A program made the position numbers and the translations under genes. The notes under the pieces are model-generated. The model worked only from the letters and a program-made list of their open reading frames with translations, was not told where the DNA came from and did no database searches. A stretch of DNA of 36,986 bases from Candidatus Omnitrophota bacterium (GTDB lineage Bacteria; Omnitrophota; Gorgyraeia; Duberdicusellales; 4484-171). Shown piece by piece: positions 1 through 7,173 of the stretch (within the stretch, counting starts at the first letter, position 1; every line of letters starts with the position of its first letter). Location of the stretch: positions 1 through 36,986 of the forward strand of contig JAQTOI010000009.1 of assembly GCA_028713415.1 (NCBI GenBank), in the 5' to 3' direction.

Positions 1-1164
1 ATTGCAGGCCTTGCGGCAGCTGCCCCTGAAGCTGAACGCGCGGCTAAAAAATCGCTGGACGCGATTAAAGCCCTAGAGGCTGTCCTGATTTCCGGAGACA
101 ACATTAACATCGCCCTTACCTTAAAGAACCTTAAAGACTCGGTGGATAATTTACCCAGTGTACTTGCAAAAGAAGGGCCCACCCCAAATCTTACCAGGCA
201 AATAAGCGAAATAGCTGATCGCTTGAAGGCGTTGGCTGGGGAAGAAGGCTATGATTTTGGAGATTTAATAGAAGAAGCGCTGGGTGAGTCTCCGGCTATT
301 AAGGAAGTGCGTAGTAAAACCGAAGCAATACGTTCTGTAGTCGATTTACTGCTTCAGATTTTTGAAGCTAAATTTGGCGGCGTGGATGTGCCGATTGTAT
401 CTACGTCACTCGCTCCGGGCAGCGTGCGTTTCCGGATAGTGGCGGTTAACCCGTCTAAAATAAAGAAGCAAACCGTAGATGTTAAAACTTATCTTCCCCA
501 AGAAGTCAGGCCCAAAGATGTGATGGAATTGGGCGGGCTCGCACTTGAATACGATCAGGAAAAGTCAATTTACTATGTGTATAAACCGGGCTTAGCGCTT
601 GCGCCGGCTGAAGTAAGAGTATTTAATGTTGAGGTTGAAGACGTCTGGATTGTGCCTGATAAGCAACTTTCAGATTTGAAGAGCCGCACTGACAGTATTT
701 TGAAACGCCTAGAGAAGACTGAATATTACGACAAAGGTAAGGAAGTAGCGGATAGTATTTATACCCGTTTGCAGACGATTTCGAATACCCAAATTGACGA
801 TACAGTGAGCAGAGCGCAGCATATAGGAATTTATCGAGACAATCTTCTAACAATAGAACAGATAAAAGAGGATATCGCGAGAATGGAGAAGATGCTTGCG
901 ACCGCAGGGGGGCCGCTTGCACCGGAAATGTTGACTAAGCCTAAGATAAAAGCTGAAGAGCCTTCCAAAACAATGACATGGATAGTGATATTTGTTATCA
1001 TTATCTTTACGGGGCTGTTGGCGGGAGTACTTTTCTTTACCTGGCACCGGCAGGTGCGTTCCGCAAAAGAAGAGCTTTTAGCCGCGAAAAAGGCAGCTTT
1101 TCCTGCAAGTACACCTGAAGAAGAGGGGCCGTCTTCGGATAAAGAACCGAAAGAGAAACAGTAA
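1..1164 (+). CDS. C-terminal part of an uncharacterised protein with a C-terminal transmembrane anchor (5' end outside the window)
   Basis: Frame +1 is open from base 1 (IAGLAAAAPEAERAAKKSLDAIK...) into the listed ORF. Coiled-coil-like region, then a TM segment (TWIVIFVIIIFTGLLAGVLFFTW) and a charged tail. No family recognised. Confidence 0.75.
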   Translation: MAGLAAAAPEAERAAKKSLDAIKALEAVLISGDNINIALTLKNLKDSVDNLPSVLAKEGPTPNLTRQISEIADRLKALAGEEGYDFGDLIEEALGESPAIKEVRSKTEAIRSVVDLLLQIFEAKFGGVDVPIVSTSLAPGSVRFRIVAVNPSKIKKQTVDVKTYLPQEVRPKDVMELGGLALEYDQEKSIYYVYKPGLALAPAEVRVFNVEVEDVWIVPDKQLSDLKSRTDSILKRLEKTEYYDKGKEVADSIYTRLQTISNTQIDDTVSRAQHIGIYRDNLLTIEQIKEDIARMEKMLATAGGPLAPEMLTKPKIKAEEPSKTMTWIVIFVIIIFTGLLAGVLFFTWHRQVRSAKEELLAAKKAAFPASTPEEEGPSSDKEPKEKQ

Positions 1165-1175
1165 AAGCTTAAACT

Positions 1176-1421
1176 ATGGCGCTCGATGTATTACTGCTAA
1201 ACCCTCAAGCGGTTATTTTTGAAGGGAAAGCCGAAAACGTGATATTGCCCGGAGAACAGGGGGTATTTGAAATTTTGCCGTACCACAAACCCACCTTGAG
1301 CCGCTTGATTTTCGGAACCGTGTTTGTAGATAACCAGAGTTTTCCCCTGCGACGGGGAGTGGTTAAAGTCATAAACAACAAAGTAACAATCATAATCGAA
1401 GAACGCGAGCGCCAAGTTTAG
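1176..1421 (+). CDS. atpC: F-type ATP synthase epsilon subunit, N-terminal beta-sandwich domain only
   Basis: 81 aa with epsilon-like pattern (LLNPQAVIFEGKAENVILPGEQGVFEILPYHKP); the C-terminal helical domain is absent. Next to other F1Fo genes. Confidence 0.75.
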   Translation: MALDVLLLNPQAVIFEGKAENVILPGEQGVFEILPYHKPTLSRLIFGTVFVDNQSFPLRRGVVKVINNKVTIIIEERERQV

Positions 1422-1672
1422 CGGCACCTGAAAAATCAGAAGAAAGTTAAAATTTTTTATATTTTTTTATACATTCGTGCCACAAGGTCACATTCTGAAA
1501 AAGCGCGGATTATAGAGGACAGCGTTTTAGTCCTTCAATTATGCGCAAGGTAAGCCCTGAGTAAAACAAAACTTAAGGGGCTTTAGAAATGCGCACGAAA
1601 ACCTCAGCCTCTTGCGTGGGGTGCTTTACATTTTATGCGTGAGTTTCACTTTACTGAGTTTATTTTTTAAAT

Positions 1673-1891
1673 ATGGGCAGAAACCTAGCATTATTAATCA
1701 TTTTCGGATTATGCATTCTGGGGCCTTGCGCAGTATTTGCGGTGAGTAGTTTTGCCAGCATTAACGCATTAGGAAGAAATCCTTCCAGCGCGCCAAAAAT
1801 TTTTACGGCCATGGTCCTGGTGCTGGTATTTGCTGAAGCGCTAAGCCTCATAGCTATGCTGGTAGTGTTTCAGCTTTTCAGCGCATCGTAA
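1673..1891 (+). CDS. atpE: F-type ATP synthase subunit c
   Basis: 72 aa, two hydrophobic helices, polar loop ALGRNPSS, acidic residue in helix 2 (VFAEALSL). Confidence 0.8.
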   Translation: MGRNLALLIIFGLCILGPCAVFAVSSFASINALGRNPSSAPKIFTAMVLVLVFAEALSLIAMLVVFQLFSAS

Positions 1892-2056
1892 GCAATAAAA
1901 AAGCTCATAAGCTCCTAAGTCCATAAGAAAGAAGAAAAAAGATGCCCTGGAGCCGGTTTATTTCCAATAATTGCTTATGAACTTATCAGTCCCTCGGGAA
2001 TACTCGGGACTCCCGTTGGTCGCTTAAGGGCTTATGAGCTAAACTGAAGGAGTAGA

Positions 2057-2779
2057 ATGATAATAATATTATCAGCATTTATTTTTCTGGTGCTTATTAC
2101 CTTAATCCTCATCTACGCGTTCAGGCGTATTTTAGATAAAAATGTAGTTTCCGCTACATCGCACTTTGATACGCTTAGCCAGGATTATGACAAGAGACAA
2201 CACGAGATAAACCGGCTCCTTGAGGAAACGAAATTAAAAGCACAAGCGTTGCTCGCACAAGCGCAATCTGAAAGTGAAAAGCTAAAACAAAAAATTATTA
2301 CGGAAGCAGAAAGTGAGAGAGACAAAATTGTCGCCGGGGCGCGCACCCAGGCAGGAGAAATCATAAACCAGGCAGATAAGGCGCGCAATGCTTTGCTAGC
2401 CGAAATCGAAGAAAGAATCACCAAAGAGGCTGTTAAAAAAGCATCTAATTTAATACAGGAAGCCCTTCCGGAAAGTTTTAGGAGCCAGGCACATGCGCGT
2501 TGGGTTGATGATTTGCTCAAAACCGGATTCGGAAAACTGGATAAAATTCGCATAAACGAAACCGTGAAAGAAGTAAAAATTATCTCTGCTTTTCCTTTAA
2601 CTGATGAACAACGCAAGAAAATTTCTCACTACTTAGAAGAATCTTTAGGGAAAGGGTTTACTGTTAAAGAAGAAATTGATGAGAAAATCGTTGTAGGCCT
2701 TGTCATCCAGATAGGGAGCCTTGCGCTGGATGCAAGCCTTAGAAACAAAATTAAAGAAAAAGCGATAGCCAAAGCTTAA
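2057..2779 (+). CDS. F-type ATP synthase b-delta fusion protein
   Basis: N-terminal single TM plus long charged coiled coil (b-like), then a delta C-terminal-like domain (SAFPLTDEQRKKISHYLEESLGKGFTVKEEIDEKIVVGLVIQIGSLALDASLRNKI). Confidence 0.8.
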   Translation: MIIILSAFIFLVLITLILIYAFRRILDKNVVSATSHFDTLSQDYDKRQHEINRLLEETKLKAQALLAQAQSESEKLKQKIITEAESERDKIVAGARTQAGEIINQADKARNALLAEIEERITKEAVKKASNLIQEALPESFRSQAHARWVDDLLKTGFGKLDKIRINETVKEVKIISAFPLTDEQRKKISHYLEESLGKGFTVKEEIDEKIVVGLVIQIGSLALDASLRNKIKEKAIAKA

Positions 2780-2780
2780 A

Positions 2781-4250
2781 ATGCAGCCAGAATCAGAGAC
2801 TAAATTTGAAGTCCGTGAAGTTGGATTTGTGCAGTCGGTCCGCAAGTTCATCGTTATAGCTAAAGGCCTTCCTTTTTGTATCAACGGCCAAATCGTAGAG
2901 TTTGCCAACGGCACTTTAGGCTTGGTAATGGGTTTTACTGAAGAAAAGGTCCAGATTTTGATTCTTGGAGACTCTACCAGTATTAGGGCGGGAGATGAAG
3001 TTTATAACAAAGGGCAATTTTTAAAACTGCCCGTAGGTGATGGTTTTATCGGACGCGTAGTAAGCAGCCTGTGCCAGCCGCTTGATGGAGGCGAGCCTAT
3101 AGAAGCAAAGGGCCTTTACCCTGTTTTTATAGTTGCCCCTGGCGTTATGGACAGGCAACCGGTTAAAGATACGCTTGAATCCGGCGCTCTTATTATTGAC
3201 GCGATTATCCCTCTGGCTAAGGGCCAGCGCCAGCTTTTGATAGGCGATCGTCTCACCGGTAAAACTACAGTCGCGGTTGATGCAATATTAAATCAGAAAG
3301 GAAAAGGTGTTATCTGTATTTATTGCTGCATAGGCAAGCCATATTCAGCGCTTACCAAGGTTCTTGATATTTTCAGGGAAAATGAAGCGCTTGATTATAC
3401 TATAGTGGTGAGCGGTATCGCATCAGTTACAGTGGGAGAGCAGTATCTGGCTCCCTACACCGCGTGCATGTTGGGCGAGTATTTTATGGCACAGGGGCGC
3501 GACGTACTCTTAGTCACGGATGATTTAACCAAGCATGCCTGGATATATCGCCAGATTTCTTTATTATTGGAAAGAGCCCCGGGGCGCGAAGCTTATCCGG
3601 GAGATATTTTTTATATTCATTCACAAATGATGGAGCGCGCAGGCTACTTGCGCAAGGAGCTTGGCGGAGGCTCAATGACGTTTTTACCGATAGTTGAAAT
3701 ACTTCAAGGGGATTTAACCGGTTATATACCTACCAACTTGGTTTCGATGACTGACGGGCAACTTTATTTTTCCACTGCGCTTTTTAATAAAGGTTTTAAA
3801 CCGGCTATCGATTTTGGCCTTTCGGTTTCGCGTATCGGCAATAAAGCCCAGTGGCCGGCGATGAAAGCTTTAAGCAAATCGTTGCGCCTTGACTACTTGC
3901 AATATAAGGAACTCCTGCAGATGACGCAATTGCGGACAACAGGGCTTTCTAAAGAAGCGGAAAGCAAATTGAGAAGAGGCGAGGCGATAAACCAGCTTAT
4001 TATCCAGGATAAAAGCAAGCCCGTATCCCTTGAGGAGCAGGTTATTTATTTATACTCTTTGAGCAAGGGCCTCTTAGATAGCCTGTCTGTTACCCAAATC
4101 AAGCAATTCCGGCAGGGAGTTTTGGCTTTTTTTGAAAAAAATTGCCCGGAGTATACCAAAGAGCTAAGAGAGACCAAAGATTTAAGCGAAGCCCTTAAAG
4201 CTAAAATGGATGCGACACTTTCAGGGTATTTGAAACAATTGATTGTTTAG
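2781..4250 (+). CDS. atpA: F-type ATP synthase alpha subunit (divergent)
   Basis: P-loop GDRLTGKTT, VTDDLTKHAWIYRQISLLLERAPGREAYPGDIFYIHS, and SVSRIG arginine-finger region. Confidence 0.93.
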   Translation: MQPESETKFEVREVGFVQSVRKFIVIAKGLPFCINGQIVEFANGTLGLVMGFTEEKVQILILGDSTSIRAGDEVYNKGQFLKLPVGDGFIGRVVSSLCQPLDGGEPIEAKGLYPVFIVAPGVMDRQPVKDTLESGALIIDAIIPLAKGQRQLLIGDRLTGKTTVAVDAILNQKGKGVICIYCCIGKPYSALTKVLDIFRENEALDYTIVVSGIASVTVGEQYLAPYTACMLGEYFMAQGRDVLLVTDDLTKHAWIYRQISLLLERAPGREAYPGDIFYIHSQMMERAGYLRKELGGGSMTFLPIVEILQGDLTGYIPTNLVSMTDGQLYFSTALFNKGFKPAIDFGLSVSRIGNKAQWPAMKALSKSLRLDYLQYKELLQMTQLRTTGLSKEAESKLRRGEAINQLIIQDKSKPVSLEEQVIYLYSLSKGLLDSLSVTQIKQFRQGVLAFFEKNCPEYTKELRETKDLSEALKAKMDATLSGYLKQLIV

Positions 4251-4425
4251 TTTGACACCGCAAAGGCGCAAAAGGGCCACTGAAAACGCAAAGAGGAAGA
4301 TTAAACGGCTTATAGAACGTATATCGAATCATATATGAGTCGTTTTCGCTAAGAAAATCTAAAGCATTTTGCGATTTTGCGGATTTTAGCGGTTTAGCGG
4401 TGTAAATTAAAATTAATATCATTCT

Positions 4426-5268
4426 ATGCAGACAATTTCAAATATCAAAAAAGATTTGGAATTCAACCGTGGGCTTTCTTCGCTTATCGAAGCATTGAAA
4501 AATATTGCGGTTTCACAATATCGTTCGCTTGAACGTAAAGTAAAAACTTTCGGAGGTTTTCTCTCAAATATTGAGGGTTTTTTTGAGCTCATTGACCGAA
4601 ACCGTGTAACGCATCCTTTTGTTGTGCCCACAAAAAATACTCAAATGGTGGTGGCGATAACCTCGGACAGCGGCCTTTTAGGCGGTTTAAATATGGAGGT
4701 CATCTCTATTGCCTTGCATCAACTGCAGGATATCAATGGATCTCTAGTGGTAGTAGGTGAGCGCGGGAAAATATATGCACGTGAAAGCGGCGTGCCTTTT
4801 ACCGCTTTTCCCGGTATTAAAGATGAAGATCGTTACGGACAAGCAATGCAGCTGCGTAATTACCTTACGGAGAAATTTCTGCGCGAATCGTTTGGGTACC
4901 TGAAAATAGTTTATCCTCACCCGGTTTCTTTTACCGTGCAAAAAGTTTACGTAGTGCCAGTTTTGCCATTTGCCAAGGAATTAGCTGCGACAAAGAGCGT
5001 AGCAGTGGCTGACATTCTTCTTGAATCTAACATGGCTGATATAGTAGAATACCTTGTTTATTTATGGCTTGGACAGAAATTGTATGAGCTCTTTGGCTTA
5101 AGCCGCCTGGCAGAATTTGCTGCCCGCTATGTACATCTTGAAGAAAGCCTACAAAAATTAAAAACAATAGATACAAAGTTGCGCTTGCAGTACTTCAGGG
5201 TGCGCCATGAGATTATCGACCGCAGCATGCGTGAATTGTTTAGCGCAAGGCTTCTGTATGCGGGATGA
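4426..5268 (+). CDS. atpG: F-type ATP synthase gamma subunit (divergent)
   Basis: N- and C-terminal helices with the SDSGLLGGLN Rossmann motif; lies between alpha and beta. Confidence 0.88.
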   Translation: MQTISNIKKDLEFNRGLSSLIEALKNIAVSQYRSLERKVKTFGGFLSNIEGFFELIDRNRVTHPFVVPTKNTQMVVAITSDSGLLGGLNMEVISIALHQLQDINGSLVVVGERGKIYARESGVPFTAFPGIKDEDRYGQAMQLRNYLTEKFLRESFGYLKIVYPHPVSFTVQKVYVVPVLPFAKELAATKSVAVADILLESNMADIVEYLVYLWLGQKLYELFGLSRLAEFAARYVHLEESLQKLKTIDTKLRLQYFRVRHEIIDRSMRELFSARLLYAG

Positions 5269-5271
5269 TAT

Positions 5272-5303
5272 AAAGACCACAGACCAAAGACCGAAGACCA
5301 AAG
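5272..5303 (+). repeat. Heptanucleotide tandem repeat between gamma and beta genes
   Basis: agaccac agaccaa agaccga agaccaa agag, immediately before the beta ATG. Confidence 0.75.
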
Positions 5304-5305
5304 AG

Positions 5306-6706
5306 ATGGATAAGAAGACTAAATGCGGGAAAATAATATCGGTTCAGGGGCCGGTTGTGGATGTAAAATTTTCAGAAGCTTCCGATGTCCCCAATATCTT
5401 TACCGTTATGTCTACGCATACGGTTGATAATGCCGAGGTTGTGCTTGAAGTAGCGGAACATGTGCCTGGAAATATCGCCCGCTGTATTGCTATTAATTCT
5501 ACAACGAACTTGCAGCGTAACCAGCAAGCTGACATTATAGGCGATGCCATCCAGGTTCCCACAGGGGATGCCCTCTATGGGCGCATTATTAATATTTTGG
5601 GCCAGCCTATAGATCAAAAAGGAGAGGTCAAGACGTCAGAGATGGTTTCGATACGAAAGCCTGAAATGGGCAGTAAGGTTAAAATCAGCAAAGATAAAAA
5701 TATGCGCCGCAGTTTTGAAGTGATGGAGACCGGGATTAAGATTATTGACCTCCTGTCCCCATTGGTTAAGGGAAGTAAAACCGGCATTTTGGGCGGCGCA
5801 GGCCTTGGAAAAAGCGTTTTGACTTTGGAAATAATACAGCATATTGTAAAAAAATATCAGGGAAGTTGCGTCTTTGTAGGAGTAGGGGAGCGTATACGTG
5901 AAGGTAATGAGTTATACTATGAGCTTCAAAAACACGAAGTTTTATCTAAAACCATGATGGTTTTTGGCCAGATGAACGAGCCTCCCGGCGCTCGTTTTGG
6001 TGTTGCCATGACCGGCATTACTATGGCAGAAACGGTTCAACGTAAAAATCAGGATGTTTTGTTGTTTGTTGATAATATTTTTCGTTTTGTGCAGGCAGGC
6101 GCGGAAATCTCCACGCTTTTAGGAAGGGTGCCCTCGGAAACAGGTTACCAGCCTACGTTGCTTTCGGAGGTGAGCGAGTTCCATGAGAGAATTCGTTCTA
6201 CACCTGATTCGGGAGGCTCAATTACCTCTGTTGAAGCGGTATATGTACCAGCGGATGACCTGACAGACCCGGCGGTTGTGGCAATTTTTAGCTTTCTTGA
6301 TTCAGTTTTAGTACTGTCCCGCGAACGTATACAGCTTGGGCTTTATCCGGCAATAGACCCACTGCTTTCATCGTCGGCAAATTTGGATATTGATATCGTA
6401 GGCAGAAGGCATTTTGATGTTGCCCAGGAGGTAATAAGGGTCTTCCAGCGATATGAAGAGCTTCGCAGGATAGTACTTGTGGTAGGTATTGATGAATTGT
6501 CTGCGGCTGATAGAATTTTATATGAGCGCGCAAGAAAATTACAGAATTTTCTCACGCAGCCATTTTTTGTAGGCGAAGCATATACCGGTAAAAAAGGCGC
6601 TTACGTGACCATTGAAGAAACCCTTAGCGGTTGTGAGAAAATTATTGCCGGCAGAGTAGACAATAAGCCCGAAGAAGAGTTTTATTTGATAGGCGCTCTT
6701 ACATGA
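5306..6706 (+). CDS. atpD: F-type ATP synthase beta subunit (divergent)
   Basis: P-loop GGAGLGKSVL, GVGERIREGNELY, LLFVDNIFRFVQAGAEISTLLGR, YVPADDLTDPA. The ORF is open from 5207, but ATG 5306 (MDKKTKCGKIISVQGPVVDV) fits better. Confidence 0.93.
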   Translation: MDKKTKCGKIISVQGPVVDVKFSEASDVPNIFTVMSTHTVDNAEVVLEVAEHVPGNIARCIAINSTTNLQRNQQADIIGDAIQVPTGDALYGRIINILGQPIDQKGEVKTSEMVSIRKPEMGSKVKISKDKNMRRSFEVMETGIKIIDLLSPLVKGSKTGILGGAGLGKSVLTLEIIQHIVKKYQGSCVFVGVGERIREGNELYYELQKHEVLSKTMMVFGQMNEPPGARFGVAMTGITMAETVQRKNQDVLLFVDNIFRFVQAGAEISTLLGRVPSETGYQPTLLSEVSEFHERIRSTPDSGGSITSVEAVYVPADDLTDPAVVAIFSFLDSVLVLSRERIQLGLYPAIDPLLSSSANLDIDIVGRRHFDVAQEVIRVFQRYEELRRIVLVVGIDELSAADRILYERARKLQNFLTQPFFVGEAYTGKKGAYVTIEETLSGCEKIIAGRVDNKPEEEFYLIGALT

Positions 6707-7170
6707 ACATACGCAACCAGAAAAAGCTCGGTGAGATCCTAATAGCTAAAAAGATGCTTTCGCAGCGCCAACTCGATGAGGCTTTGCGTGAACAGGCGCG
6801 AACAAAAGAATTCTTGGGGACAATTTTAATTCGCACGCACCAGATTGATGAGGCCCAGTTTCTTACGGCGATGTCTGAACAGTTTAATATGCCGGTAATT
6901 ACCTTGACGGATAAATTTATTGACTGGAAACTCCTAAAACATTTCAGCCCGACCCTAATCATTGATTATAAATGCTTTCCCGTTGCGCAGGGTGATTCAG
7001 GTTTGACTATAGCAATAACAAATCCACTGGATGCCTGGGTATTAGCAAAAGCGGAAGAAGAATCGCAAGGCGCGCGGGTTCTATTTGTGCTGGTAACACA
7101 AAAAGATATGGATGACGCTATCGCACGCTACAAGCAGCAGGCTCGAACAAACCTAAAGGGGTTATTTTAA
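6703..7170 (+). CDS. Stand-alone MshEN / GspE N-terminal-domain-like protein (putative c-di-GMP binding)
   Basis: KKLGEILIAKKMLSQRQLDEALREQ...LGTILIRTHQIDEAQFLTAMSEQFNMPVI resembles the MshEN repeat; ATGA overlap with the beta-subunit stop. Confidence 0.75.
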   Translation: MNIRNQKKLGEILIAKKMLSQRQLDEALREQARTKEFLGTILIRTHQIDEAQFLTAMSEQFNMPVITLTDKFIDWKLLKHFSPTLIIDYKCFPVAQGDSGLTIAITNPLDAWVLAKAEEESQGARVLFVLVTQKDMDDAIARYKQQARTNLKGLF

Positions 7171-7173
7171 GCA

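Noticed and set aside
623-1047. Minus-strand ORFs inside the first gene and similar antisense ORFs across the window (for example 2185..2616, 10013..10456, 14897..15502)
   Set aside because: They lie fully inside well-supported plus-strand genes, show no recognisable family pattern and low-complexity composition typical of shadow ORFs.
5207-5305. Extended N-terminus of the F1-beta ORF
   Set aside because: It overlaps the gamma C-terminus and translates the 7-nt repeat; ATG 5306 matches the normal beta N-terminus.
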